A stretch of 64,000 bases of DNA from contig JAPDFW010000135.1 in assembly GCA_028826165.1 (NCBI GenBank), positions 62,001-126,000 of the forward strand, read 5' to 3'. Each line of letters starts with the position of its first letter. Position 1 is the stretch's first letter. The stretch comes from Anaeramoeba ignava (Eukaryota; Metamonada; Anaeramoebidae). Both the position numbers and the translations under genes were made by a program. Positions 22,324 through 33,735 of this stretch are shown piece by piece. The notes beneath the pieces are model-generated. The model was not told where the DNA came from. It made no database searches and saw only the letters and a list, made by a program, of their open reading frames with translations.

Positions 22324-22730
22324 AAATAAATAAAATCAAAATTCTCCTTTTTTTTTTTCTTATTTTATTTTATTTAACGAATTTTATTTATTTTATTTAA
22401 CGAGTTTTGTTTTATTTTATTTTTATTTTTTTTTTAATTAAATTTTTTATTAAAAGAAAAGAAGAGAATGAATTAAAAAAATTTAAATTAAATTAAGAAA
22501 AAAAAAACGATAAATTTTTTTGCTTTTTTTTTTTAATTTTTGTTTGTTTTTTAATTAAAAAAATTTTTTTTCATTAATAAAAAGAAATCAATTTTTTTTT
22601 CACTTTTTTTTTCCCTTTTTTTTGTCAATTTCTCTTCATTTTCAAAACAAACAAAATCAAACACACAAAAACACACAAAAACACACACAAAAACAAACAC
22701 AAAAACAAACAAAATTTTAAAAATTTAAAA
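22324..22730. other. Intergenic region before the HMG gene
   Basis: No gene seen. It has T-runs, TTTTATTTAACGA repeats near 22360-22400, and an ACACACAAAAACACACA stretch (about 22655-22700) just upstream of the HMG start. The A/C-rich leader differs from the CATTTTT leaders of other genes. Confidence 0.5.
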
Positions 22731-23522
22731 ATGAGCTCTAAAGATAAAACTGAAACAAAAAGTGATGTACCTCCAAAAAAACCAAAAACAGCTTATTTAA
22801 TCTTTGCTGCTACTAAAAGACCTCAAATTATGGAAAACAATAAAGGAATTAAAGTTGGAGAAATAAGTAAAATAATTGGTTCAATGTGGAAAGAGTTAAC
22901 TGAAGATCAAAAAAAAGTTCGTTAAAATTTTTTGTTAAAACTTTACTTAGCCAAAAATATAAAAGACCCAAAATAGGGAAAAACAAAAAACTCAAATAAT
23001 ATTAATATTTTAATATTTTTATTTATTAATATATTTATTTAGGTTTTCGTTGATCAAGCAGAAAAAGAAAAGGCTGATTATGAAAAAAATTTAGAAGAAT
23101 ACCAAAAAAATCATCCTGAAACTAATGATTCAAGTGGAGATGAAAGACATTCAAGAAAAACAAGAAAACATAAGCATCGTAAATTACCACCTCCTCCAAA
23201 AAAACCTAAGAATGCTTATCTTTTGTATTCTGATGCAATTCGTCCTAAAATTATGGAAGAGAATAAAGGAATTAAAGTTGGAGAATTGAGCAAATTAATT
23301 TCCAAAACATGGAAGGAATTAAAAGAAGAAGAAAAAGAGGTTAATATTTAATATTTAATATTTAATTATTTAATATTTAATATTTAATATTTTATTATTT
23401 TTGGAAAATAGGTTTATACAAAAAAAGCTGATGAACTTAAAGCTCAATTCGAAAAAGAAATTAAAGAATACAACAAGAAAAGAGACCAAATTGATTCTTC
23501 TTTATCTTCAGATTCAGACTAA
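22731..23522 (+). CDS. Two-box HMG protein
   Basis: Nuclear architectural DNA-binding protein of the HMGB type, 197 residues, from exons 22731-22916, 23043-23339 and 23412-23522. HMG box 1 (about 15-82) starts PPKKPKTAYLIFAATKRPQI and spans the first intron (DQKK-VFVDQAEKEKADYEK). HMG box 2 (about 110-180) starts PPPPKKPKNAYLLYSDAIRP and spans the second intron (EEKE-VYTKKADEL). Both introns cut at the same point of each box, which points to internal duplication of an intron-bearing box. A basic RHSRKTRKHKHRK linker joins them and an acidic serine tail (SSLSSDSD) ends the protein, as in HMGB proteins. Confidence 0.9.
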
Positions 23523-23764
23523 GAAATTAAAGCAAAATTAAGCTTTTTTTTCTTATTATTCAATTTTTTTTACTTCATTCCATTTTTCTTTTTGATTTCA
23601 TTTTTTTCTCTTTTTTTTTTGATTGGATTTTGATTTAAGGAATTATTTTAAACAAAAATTAAAAACAAAAAAGAAGAACAAATTAAATTATTTTTTTTTT
23701 GATTTTTGAATTATTTATTTTGATTTTGATTTTGATTTCTGATTGTTAAAAGAAAAAAAAAGTT

Positions 23765-25291
23765 TTATTTGTAAAATCGAGAAGATCTTTTTTTGGGTTT
23801 TTCTTCTTTTTCTTCTGGATAATCTTTATAAGCTTGTTCGAACCATTCCTGTTCAGTAAGAGTAGAAAGATTAATAGGACCAATCATTTGTCTACCAGGA
23901 TCAACAACCATCCAAGAAATTTCACCAATTTGGGAAGGATCAGTGAAAAACATTCCTTCATCCACTTTGTCCTTTTTTCGAGACCAATAGTAATTCTTGA
24001 ATCTTCTGTGGATTCTTTGTTTGAGTTCATGAGATCCAATTCCAAGAGCAAAAGGAACGAAAAACTTTCATAATCGGAATCACCAAGTGGATCATTATTG
24101 ACATATCTAAAATACTCATCATTATCATAATAACTATATCTTTGATGAGAAAGAGAATCCATAACATGTTCATAACGATCGTCTGGAGAATAGAACTTCT
24201 CCAAAAGTAATAATCTCGCCAATCCATGAACTTCTCCAAAAAGTCTATCATAAATTTTGGGATTTATTTTTTTGCGATCCAAACCAGGAACAAGAACCAT
24301 GAACCCTCTGCGGCTGTATTTAAACAAACGGTTCTCATATGAAGGAGATCTTCTAGTGGCATCAAAAAGGTTATATTGCTTTGTGATTGCGCGATAAAAT
24401 CTGGCACCAATCATGACAGTTTCTCCGTTATACAAAGCACAACACGAATCTATATCGAATCCCATAAGGACTTCTGCAGGGGATTTGTAGAGACGGAAGA
24501 TGATCTGAATATGACGGAACGGATCCGCCGAGCAAAGGGTGACAACGCATTTTTTCTTAACGAAATGGATGTTCGAAGAATTTGGATGATTTTCCGTTAT
24601 TTCTTCCAATAACGAAATGACTTTTTGGGTCGCTTGTTCCTCATTTAATCCATAAATAAACATGTCAACATCGGATTGCTCATATGGGGAATCTTTTCCG
24701 TAAAATTTTCGAATGTCTTTTAATTTTCCAGTGTTGAATTCTGCCGGAAGGGGAACTAAACTCCCGGCAACGGCTCCTCCGGCAACAATAACGTTGTTCC
24801 AATTTATATGTTTTAGTTGACCTGCAGTGAAAATCTCAAAGCGTTTAAGAAACTCCTCTTTTGGTACAACCGCAATTCCTTGAAGAGGTTTATAAATAAA
24901 CTCAAATACAGCCGGAATTTGTTTTCTCATTTTTGTCTTGTTCTTCGTACTTGATTTCTTCCCGAATTTCAAAGGGATCCACTAACGAAAGATACATATT
25001 ATCAAGCACAGAGTTGTTTCGATCTCGCGCAAAAAACTCTCGATATCTGTTTTCTCTTTTATTGATGTTTTGAAGAAATAATTTTTTTGACAGCACGTTT
25101 GAAAACTCTTTTTGCTTGGCAAACTTAAAAAATACGTCCATATTCATATGGGGCGCTATCTCTAATAGGAAATCTTCTGGCATTTCTTTGAATGACTCAA
25201 TATAGCTGTCTATGTCTGTTGTTTCATTAAGAACATTTCCTACTTTTTCTGCTGATAATTCGAGTAAACTTGGAATTGGGATTTTTGTCAT
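23765..25291 (-). CDS. Nucleotidyltransferase-fold protein, unknown role
   Basis: Predicted 478 residues from exons 25291-24987, 24949-24059 and 24005-23765. The central part has the hallmarks of a polymerase-beta-type nucleotidyltransferase fold: NVIVAGGAVAGSL followed about 30 residues later by SDVDMFIYGL (the GG and D-x-D metal-binding pattern). The N-terminal ~100 residues (LPEDFLLEIAPHMNM-like) resemble an F-box or BTB-associated helix set only weakly. Exon joins are inferred: three overlapping frames must be linked. Introns of 37 and 53 bases with donors TC/GTTAG and TC/GTTCC restore one frame; a 40-base alternative (donor GTGGAT) works equally well for the first. Both are shorter than the other introns here, so a sequence error is possible. 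The gene uses more C and G than its neighbours. No substrate can be named. Confidence 0.6.
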
Positions 25292-25339
25292 TTTTTTTTT
25301 AATTTGGAAAAGAGAAAAATAAAAATGAAAAATGAAAAA

Positions 25340-25860
25340 TAAAAAATGGATTTCTTTTATAATTTTTGATTTTGATTTTAATTTTTGATTTTAATTTTAA
25401 TTTTAATTTTAATTTTAATTTTAATTTTAATTTTGATTTTAATTTTGATTTTGATTTTTATTTTGATTTTAATTTGAATTTAATTTTAATTTTAATTTTA
25501 ATTTTAATTTTAATTTTTGATTTTAATTTTAATTTTAATATTAATTTTTGATTTTGATTTTAATTTTTGATTTTAATTTTAATTTTAATTTTGATTTTAA
25601 TTTTAATTTTAATTTTTAATTTTAATTTTGATTTTAATTTTAATTTTGATTTTAATTTTAATTTTGATTTTAATTTTGATTTTGATTTTTATTTTGATTT
25701 TAATTTTGATTTTGATTTTGATTTTAATTTTAATTTTAATTTTAATTTTAATTTTAATTTTGATTTTGATTTTGATTTTAATTTTGATTTTAATTTTAAT
25801 TTTAATTTTAATTTTAATTTTAATTTTAATTTTTAATTTTAATTTTGATTTTAATTTTAA
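25340..25860. repeat. TTTTAA/TTTTGA array at the 3' end of RCC1-BTB copy A
   Basis: Array of six-base units between the nucleotidyltransferase start and the stop of the RCC1-BTB copy. Sense-strand (minus) reading is CAAAAT/TAAAAT, and the RCC1-BTB stop codon lies in its first units. The leader of the nucleotidyltransferase gene is at 25292-25345. Confidence 0.85.
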
Positions 25861-27631
25861 TTTTGATTATTAAATTTGTTAATTAATAAATCAAATAAAT
25901 TTGGATTTGTTTGATTTAATTGAAAATAATCAATTCCAGTTTTAATTTCATCAATGATTTCTTGTGTAATTTGAATTTCATCTTTAATTTGATTTGAATA
26001 AATCCAATATTCAAATATTTGAAATGATTTATTACTTAATTCACTATAATCTGTAACTTTATTAGATTTATCTTCAGTTACAGATAAAAACATTCCTCGA
26101 TATAATTCACTTCTCATTATTAATATTAATTTAGGAAATTTATATTGTTTTTCTTTTCTTTCAATTATAAAATCTTTTTCATTTTCATTTTCATTTAAAT
26201 AAATTCTTTTCATTGTTTCTTCAATTTTTTCATTTGAATTTATAATTTCTTTAATTTCAGAATATAATTTTGGATTTATTATTCTGTTTGAATAAATCAT
26301 TTCAAATATTTGATTTGATTCTTTAATTGATTTTTTTGAAATAATTTCTTGAAGTTTTTCAATTTTGATTTTGATTTTGATCTTTTAATCTATATTTCAA
26401 TATTAATTTATGAGCTTTGATTATTTCTCCATTTTCGGTTTTAAATGAAATATCACAAAATTCTTTTCTTTCAAATAATTTTATCAAATCTTCTTCAAGA
26501 TTGGAAAAAGGAGGAGGAGAATAATAAATAAATGAATTGTTAAATCCACAAGAAATATGATAATTAGGAATATTTTCATTAAATCTTAATTTAGGAAGTT
26601 CAATTTGAATTGGAATTGATTGCTTTAAATGACTATATCCAGTTCCTAATTGACCTGAATAATTATATCCAAATCCTATTAATTTCCCTTTGGAAGTTAA
26701 AATCAAAGTATGAGCATTTCCAACAGAAAAATCAAGAATATTATCATCATTTTCAAATAAAGATGATTTGATTTCAGTAAATTCATAAGTATTTTCATCT
26801 TTGCTAAGTCCATTAAATCCATAATTTCCACATGAATAAAGTTTTCTTTTTGGATTTTGATCTTGATTTTCATTTTCAATAAATGTTATTGAATGACCAC
26901 CTCCACATTGAATATCAATTATTTTGCCTTTTGGAATATTTTGGATTTTGGTTAATTTTGTGATTTTTGTTTCTTGTTTTCTTGATTCTCCTAATCCAAC
27001 TTGACCAAATCTATTATCGCCGCATCCAAATAATTCTTGATTTGAATTTAAAAGAAAAACACAATTTGAAGAGTTTCCTGAAAATATTTTAGAAACATTT
27101 TTCATCATTAAAATTGGTTTTTGTGTATTTTTAAGTGTTTCAGAATCAAAACCAAGTTGACCAAATTGATTTGAACCAATTCCATAAACATTTTGATTTG
27201 AAGTTAATAAGTAAATTGAATTTCTTCCAGAAACAACATCTTCGAATTATTCTATCATTTTTATCTTCAATTAATGATGAAATATTGATAAATTCATTTG
27301 GATTATTTGGATTAATATCTAAACCTTTGGCAAATACATTTCCTTCTATTGTTAAAATAGCTTCATTGTGAACACCAACAGTTACTTTTTGAATATTTTC
27401 TTCAATTTGAATTTTTGAAGGATTTTGTTTTGAATATTTTTCATTTAAATATTCTATTGCTTTTCCATTTTGAAAAAGGAAAATTGTTGAAAAATAACAT
27501 GATGAAATTTGTTTAATTTGTTTTTCATTTTCATTTTCAAATTTAAATTGAATTGGTTTTGTTATTTTTTCTGATTCATTTTTTATAAGTTTTGGTTCGT
27601 CATTTTTACCACAAAATAAACAATCATTCAT
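25857..27631 (-). pseudogene. RCC1-BTB protein, frameshifted copy A
   Basis: Paralogue of the intact gene at 45637-47427. RCC1 repeats (QELFGCGDNRFGQVGLGE, LIGFGYNYSGQLGTGY) and tandem BTB modules are recognisable. Two breaks: an extra base near 27241 (CTTCGAATT where other copies have CTTCAATT or CTTGAATT), and a shift in the NQ repeat near 26360-26385, where the frame ends in TGA after DQNQNQN before resuming at KLQEIISKK in another frame. Translation from the ATG at 27631 would stop near 27146. Most likely a decaying copy. Confidence 0.8.
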
Positions 27632-27659
27632 TTTTGAAAAGAAAAAAATGAAAAAAATA

Positions 27660-27790
27660 ATTTTTGGAATTTTAATTTTAATTTTAATTTTAATTTTAAT
27701 TTTGATTTTAATTTTAATTTTAATTTTAATTTTAATTTTGATTTTAATTTTGATTTTGATTTTAATTTTAATTTTGATTTTGATTATTAA
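27660..27790. repeat. TTTTAA/TTTTGA array between RCC1-BTB copies
   Basis: Same array type as found at the 3' end of every RCC1-BTB copy in the window. Confidence 0.85.
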
Positions 27791-28125
27791 ATTTGTTAAT
27801 TAATAAATCAAATAAATATTTGAAATGATTGTTTGATTTTAATTTATCATTGAAAATAATCATTCCCCAATTTGAATTTCATCAATTATTTCTTGTGTAA
27901 TTTCAATTTCATCTTTAATTTGATTTGAATAAATCCAATATTCAAATATTTGAAATGATTTATTACTTAATTCACTATAATCTGTAACTTTATTAGATTT
28001 ATCTTCTGTTACAGATAAAAACATTCCTCGATATAATTCAATTCTCATTATTAATATTAAATTTAAGGAAATTTTATATATTGTTTTTCTTTTCTTTCAA
28101 TTATAAAATCTTTTAATTAATTTAT
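27782..28125 (-). pseudogene. RCC1-BTB 3' fragment (second BTB module only)
   Basis: Contains only the C-terminal BTB segment (ELYRGMFLSVTEDKSNKVTD, FQIFEYWIYSNQIKDEI) with local damage at both ends. It is a truncated copy of the same family lying upstream of copy A. Confidence 0.8.
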
Positions 28126-28905
28126 TTCAAAAATGGAATAAAGAATATTAAATAATTAAATTTAAAATTAATTTTATTTTATATATTTTATTAATATTTT
28201 TATTTAAAATAATATAAAATTATTCTCAATAATTTAATAAAATTAATAAGAAAATTGAAATATTTTAATAAATATAAATATTTAATTTTAATAATATTTA
28301 ATAATAATTTAATTTAGATTTTAATTTTTATTTTAATTTTATATATATTTATTTTTAATATTTAATAATAATTTATTATATTAATATTTTTAATTATTTA
28401 TTATTTCAATTTTAATTATAATAAAATATATTAAAAATAAAATTAAAAATTAAAAAATTTTAAATAAATTGAATTTAACATGATTGAATAAGATAAACTT
28501 TCTAAAAAAATAATTTACTAATTATTCTATTTTTGATTTTGATTATAATTTATTAATATTTAAATATTAATTAATAATAAATTTTATTTGATTTTTTTAT
28601 TTTAACATTTTAATTAATGAATTTAAATTTAATTATTATTAATTTCTATTTTCAATTTTTATTTTTATTTATTATATTAAAAATATTCAATTTTTAAAAT
28701 TTATTATTTTTTTTTTTTGGATTATTTTTATTAATTAAATTTTTAATAAATATTTTAAATTAAAATTAAATTATTTAAAATTAAATTTGTTTTTTATTTA
28801 TTATTTTAAAGAAATTAATTTGATTAAAATTAAATTAAAATTGAATTAAATTTTGAAAAAAAAAATTAAAAAAAAAAGTTTGATTTTCTTATTATTAATT
28901 AATTT
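28126..28905. other. AT-rich spacer
   Basis: About 780 bases of irregular AT sequence without ORF, tandem unit or leader element that I can support. It may contain decayed RCC1-BTB sequence. Confidence 0.5.
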
Positions 28906-30474
28906 TTAAATGAAATAAGATTCAAGTTCATCAACAACCCATTTATCATAAGAACCAGCTAAATAACTTCTAGCTTCATTTGATTGATAAGTAATTCCAT
29001 TAGGTAGATTATAACATATACCAAAATTTGAATAACCAGGTTGTAAATTAGAACCTAAAATAAAATCATTAAAATGTGGACCATAACTTAAACCAGAATA
29101 AATTGCACTATTTTGTTTATATGTAAACTTTGCAGGTATTCTATCCCCTTTATCATTTCTTAATGAAAAAATAAATGCATTTGAATCATTAATCCGTTCT
29201 CCATTTGCTGATTTAAATCCAACTTGAGTAAAACCTCCAAAAATAAAATTATCTTTTGTTTTGATAATAACTAATGTTTTTCCTTTCCCATCAACTGCTT
29301 TATGCCAATTTTGAGAATTAAATCCATCTCTTTTTGCTGAAAATCCTTTTTTCATTTTAGAAAAAAAATCATTATCATTTATCCATTCTTGTAATTTCTT
29401 AACATATTCTTCTTCTGTAATAATTCTTGTTTCTGAAAATTGAGGAAAATTCTTTTTGATTGGTTCCAATTTCTTTTGTAATTCAAATTCTTTTTCATAT
29501 TCATCAAAAACAGGTTTCATTTTCTCAACTTCTTTCTTCCATTTATCTTCAATTTCAATTTTCATTTGTTGATTTTCTTTCTCTTTATTTTCAATTTCTT
29601 TTTGATTTTCTTGAATAACTTTGTTTTGAATATCAACTAAAAAAGATTTAGGAAAAAAATCAAATTGTTTTAATTTATCAAAATCTTGTTTTGAAATTGA
29701 ATCTTTATCAAATAATGAAAAAAAAGAATGAAATAATCTTTTCTTTTCAATTCCCTTTTCTTTTTCTTTCTCTTTTTCTTTCTTTCCTTTTAATCTCTTA
29801 TTTCTTTTTTCAATCCAATTATTTAAAAATTGAAAAAAATCAAATTGAAAAATTTCTTTTTTTTCTTGTTTAAATTGAATAAATTTGATAATTTCTTCTT
29901 TAGTTAAATTGAATAAATTTTCATTATTTTGAATTTGGGAAAAATTTTGATTTATTAATTCAAAACATTTTATTTCAATTTCATTTGAATTTAAATTTCG
30001 ATTTTGGAATAAAAATTGGAAAAAATTTGAATAATTAATTGAATTTAAAATTTTTTTTTGAATAATTTCTTTCAATAAATTTAATTTAAAATAAATTGAA
30101 ATTTCTAATAATTGGATAAGATTTTCTTGATTTTCAAAAGAAATATTTCCATAATAAATATAACTCAAAATTGATTCCATTTCTTTTTTATTAAATTGTT
30201 TTAAAAAAATCTTATCAATATCGTTTTCTCCTCTTAAAAACTCATTAAAAAAAGGAGATCTTGAAGATAAAATTGATTTATGAACTTTAATTTCAAAATT
30301 ATTTGATTTATTCTCAACAAAAATTGAAAAATCATTAAATGAATTTCCATTTAAAAGGTTTGAATAATCTTTAATTAAATTTTTTGTTACTTTTTTTTCT
30401 AAATTTTTCATTTCATTTTCATTTTCATTTTCATTTGCATTTTCAATTTGGTTATTATTATTATTATTATCCAT
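28906..30474 (-). CDS. BTB-BACK-TLDc protein
   Basis: Single-exon protein of 522 residues. BTB domain about 45-145 (FNDFSIFVENKSNNFEIKVH, SSRSPFFNEFLRGEN, ILSYIYYGNISF), BACK-like helices about 150-250, a charged coiled coil about 290-345 (EIENKEKENQQMKIEIEDKW), and a C-terminal TLDc domain about 365-522 (GFSAKRDGFNSQNWHKAVDG, FIFGGFTQVGF, SNAFIFSLRNDKGDR, WVVDELESYFI). BTB domains typically dimerise and can bind Cullin-3. TLDc domains occur in oxidation-resistance proteins and V-ATPase regulators and also in amoebal BTB proteins. The role here is not known. Start: the NNNNNQ-rich N-terminus follows a T-rich leader on the minus strand. Confidence 0.85.
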   Translation of the reverse strand: MDNNNNNNQIENANENENENEMKNLEKKVTKNLIKDYSNLLNGNSFNDFSIFVENKSNNFEIKVHKSILSSRSPFFNEFLRGENDIDKIFLKQFNKKEMESILSYIYYGNISFENQENLIQLLEISIYFKLNLLKEIIQKKILNSINYSNFFQFLFQNRNLNSNEIEIKCFELINQNFSQIQNNENLFNLTKEEIIKFIQFKQEKKEIFQFDFFQFLNNWIEKRNKRLKGKKEKEKEKEKGIEKKRLFHSFFSLFDKDSISKQDFDKLKQFDFFPKSFLVDIQNKVIQENQKEIENKEKENQQMKIEIEDKWKKEVEKMKPVFDEYEKEFELQKKLEPIKKNFPQFSETRIITEEEYVKKLQEWINDNDFFSKMKKGFSAKRDGFNSQNWHKAVDGKGKTLVIIKTKDNFIFGGFTQVGFKSANGERINDSNAFIFSLRNDKGDRIPAKFTYKQNSAIYSGLSYGPHFNDFILGSNLQPGYSNFGICYNLPNGITYQSNEARSYLAGSYDKWVVDELESYFI

Positions 30475-31000
30475 TTTGTGTTTTTGTTTTTTGTTTTTGT
30501 TTTTTGTTTTTTAAAAAAAAAGGAAAAATGAAAAAAATTTAAATAAAAATGAATAAAAAAAATTTGGATTTTTGAAAATAAATAAAAATATTTTTAAAAA
30601 TAAGAATAAATTTTAAATTAATAATTAATTTTTAATTTTCTTTTTAATTTATTATTTTAAATTAATTTATTAATAAATTATTATTATTTTTATTAATTTT
30701 AAATTAAAAAGGAAAATTATTTTAATTTAATTTAATTTTTTTTTAATTTTTAAATTAAAAATTATTTAATATTTAAATTTAAAAACAAATTTCTAAAAAT
30801 TAAATTATTATTTTAATAATAATTTAATTCAAAAAGATAAAATTTAATTTCAAAAATCAATTTTCAAAATATTTTTAAATAATAAAATATTTAAATCTAA
30901 AACATTAAATTATTATTTTAATAATAAAATTAAATATTAAATTATATTTTTAAATTAATTTCTAAATTAAATATTAAATTAAATCTGTTCTCATTTTTTA
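30475..31000. other. AT-rich spacer upstream of BTB-BACK-TLDc
   Basis: It holds a GTTTTTTGTTTTT run and a TTTTTTTCATTTTTCC leader next to the start (about 30476-30545), then irregular AT sequence up to the 3' end of RCC1-BTB copy B. No gene seen. Confidence 0.5.
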
Positions 31001-32792
31001 TTAATTTTGATTATTAAATTTGTTAATTAATAAATCAAATAAATTTGGATTTGTTTGATTTAATTGAAAATAATCAATTCCAGTTTCTAATTCTTCAATA
31101 ATTTCTTGTGTAATTTGAATTCCATTTTTGATTTGATTTGAATAAATCCAATATTCAAATATTTGAAATGATTTATTACTTAATTCACTATAATCTGTAA
31201 CTTTATTTGAAGTATCTTCTGTTACAGATAAAAACATTCCTCGATATAATTCACTTCTCATTATTAATATTAATTTAGGAAATTTATATTGTTTTTCTTT
31301 TCTTTCAATTATAAAATCTTTTTCATTTTCATTTTCATTTAAATAAATTCTTTTCATTGTTTCTTCTATTTTTTCATTGGAATTTATAATTTCTTTAATT
31401 TCTAAATATAATTTTGGATTTATTAATTGTTTGAATAAATCATTTCAAATATTTGATTTGATTCTTTAATTGATTTTTTTGAAATAATTTCTTGAAGTTT
31501 TTCATTTTGATTTTGATTTTGATTTTGATTTTGATTTAATCTATATTTTAATATTAATTTATGAGCTTTGATTATTTCTCCATTTTTGGTTTTAAATGAA
31601 ATATCACAAAATTCTTTTCTTTGGAATAGTTTTATCAAATCTTCTTCAAGATTGGAAAAAGAAGGAGGAGAATAATAAATAAATGAATTGAAAGTTCCAC
31701 AAGAAAGATGATAATTGGAAATATCTTCATTAAATCTTAATTTAGGGAGTTCAATTTGAATTGGAATTGATTGACTATTTGTATTTCCAGTTCCTAATTG
31801 ACCTGAATAATTATATCCAAATCCAATTAATTTTGAATTGGAAGTTAAAATCAAAGTATGAGAATTCCCAACAGAAAAATCAAGAATATTATCATCATTT
31901 TCAAATAAAGATGATTTGATTTCAGTAAATTCATTTGTATTTTCATTACGATTTTTGCCAAGTCCATTAAATAGATAATCTCCACATGAATAAAGTTTTC
32001 TTTTTGGATTTTCATTTTCATTTTCATTTTCAATCAACATTATTGAATAATAAAATGAAGGTTTAATATCAATTATTTTGCCTTTTGGAATATTTTGGAT
32101 TTTGGTTAATTTTCTTATATATGTTTCTTTTCTTCTTGATTCTCCTAATCCAAGTTGACCATAGAAATTTTCACCGCATCCAAATAATTCTTGATTTGAA
32201 TTTAAAAGAAAAACGCAATCTGAAGAATCTCCTGAAAATATTTTAGAAACATTTTTCATCATTAAAATTGGTTTTTCTGTTTTTGGAAGTGTTTTATATT
32301 CAAAACCAAGTTGACCATATTCATTTGAACCAATTCCATAAGCATTTTGATTTGAAGTTAATAAGTAAATTGAATTATTTCCAGAAACAACATCTTCAAT
32401 TATTCTATCATTTGTATCTTCAATTAATGATGAAATATTGATAAATTCTTTTGGATTATTTGGATTAATATCTTTTCCTTTTGCAAATACATTTCCTTCT
32501 ATTGTTAAAATAGCTTCGTTTGCATAACCAACAGATACTTTTTGAATATTTTCTTCAATTTGGATTTCTTCAGGATTTGAATCATTTCCTCTTAAATATT
32601 CCATTGCTTTTCTATTTTTAAAAAGGAAAATTGTTGAAAAACCTCCTGATGAAATTTGTTTAATTTGTTTTTCATTTTCATTTTGATTTTCATTTTCAAA
32701 TTTAAATTGAATTGGTTTTGTTATTTTTTCTGGTTCATTTTTGATAAAAGAATTGGATAATTATTTAAACCAAAAAATAAAATTTCATTCAT
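31001..32792 (-). pseudogene. RCC1-BTB protein, frameshifted copy B
   Basis: Full-length relative of the intact gene. The start MNEILFFGLNNYP is present at 32792, but a one-base change near 32750 sends the frame to a stop (SKMNQKK). The RCC1 part is open in another frame from there to 31423, where FEMIYSNN-stop replaces FEMIYSNRI through loss of one base. The second BTB module continues in a third frame to 31001. Two independent breaks suggest a pseudogene rather than a recoding site. Confidence 0.8.
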
Positions 32793-32877
32793 TTTTGAAA
32801 AGAAAAAAAATGAAAAAAATGAAATCCATTTTTCTTTTTTCTTTTCAAAAAAAATTTCCTTTTCAAAAAAAAATTGA
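32793..32877. promoter_or_regulatory. Divergent promoter between RCC1-BTB copy B and cyclin
   Basis: Only 85 bases separate the two divergent ATGs. It has TTTTCTTTTTTCTTTTC and CCTTTTCAAAA blocks, and ATGAAAAAAATGAAA on the plus strand (the leader unit in minus orientation). Confidence 0.4.
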
Positions 32878-33651
32878 ATGGAATTTCCCAAATGGATTTT
32901 CGAAAAACAAACAATAATTGAAAATACTCCAAGCAGAAAAGAAGGGATTGATTTTGAAACAGAGTTGAATGAACGAGAAGAAACAAGCATTTTCATATTG
33001 ACATTAGGCAAACTACTTGATCTGAACGAAATCATCATTTGCACATCACAATATTATTTCCACAGAGTTTTCCTGAAGTATTCTTTCAACAAAGAAGACA
33101 GTAATCAAGCTCGTATGATGGCTGCAGGATGTGTTCTCTTAGCATCAAAGATTCATGAATGTGCGAAAAAAACAAGAGATATAATTAATTGTTACCATTT
33201 CATCATCACTGGAGGTCAACAGATTCTCGAAATTGGGGACCACTTTCATAAACTTCGCGCAGATCTTGTCTTGGCAGAATCAAGAGTTCTGAGAGCTTTG
33301 TGTTTTGATCTTGATATTGTTGTTCCGAATGTTTATTTGCTTCATTTTTCAAAAAGCCTTTCTTTATCGCAATCTACATTCAAAATCGCTTCAAAATTGC
33401 TGAATGATTCAATGACTTCCATACTTTGTTTACTTTGTACCCCTGTAGAAATCGCTTGTGGTTGCATACATCTTGCTTCAAAAATTTCAGACAAAGAAAT
33501 ACCCTTTCCATGTTGGTACGAGGTTTTTGGTGTTGATACAAACAAGGTTGTTTTTGTAGTTTCTGAAATAATGTCCCTCATCTCGAAATCAAATGAACAA
33601 AATTTCCACAATTTGAATGAAAATCAAAATGAAAATTTAAAGAAAAATTAA
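32878..33651 (+). CDS. Cyclin, K/T/L-type
   Basis: Single-exon cyclin of 257 residues. Transcription-cyclin signatures are at the N-terminus: KWIFEKQTIIENTPSRKEGI matches the W-x-F-x-K-x-x-I-x-x-x-P-S-R-x-x-G-I of cyclins T and K. The first cyclin box continues with YYFHRVFLKYSF and MAAGCVLLASKIHECAKKTR (lysine plus glutamate positions for CDK contact present). The second box is AESRVLRALCFDLDIVVPNV and IACGCIHLASKIS. These cyclins partner CDK9/CDK12-type kinases that phosphorylate RNA polymerase II. Codon use is less AT-biased than in surrounding BTB genes, consistent with a conserved, unrelated gene inside the island. Confidence 0.85.
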   Translation: MEFPKWIFEKQTIIENTPSRKEGIDFETELNEREETSIFILTLGKLLDLNEIIICTSQYYFHRVFLKYSFNKEDSNQARMMAAGCVLLASKIHECAKKTRDIINCYHFIITGGQQILEIGDHFHKLRADLVLAESRVLRALCFDLDIVVPNVYLLHFSKSLSLSQSTFKIASKLLNDSMTSILCLLCTPVEIACGCIHLASKISDKEIPFPCWYEVFGVDTNKVVFVVSEIMSLISKSNEQNFHNLNENQNENLKKN

Positions 33652-33735
33652 TTGAGAAAAATTCTTTTTTGTTTTTTTTTTTTGATTTATAAATGAAATT
33701 AAAATTATTTTTTTCATTTTTTTCTTTTTAAAAAA

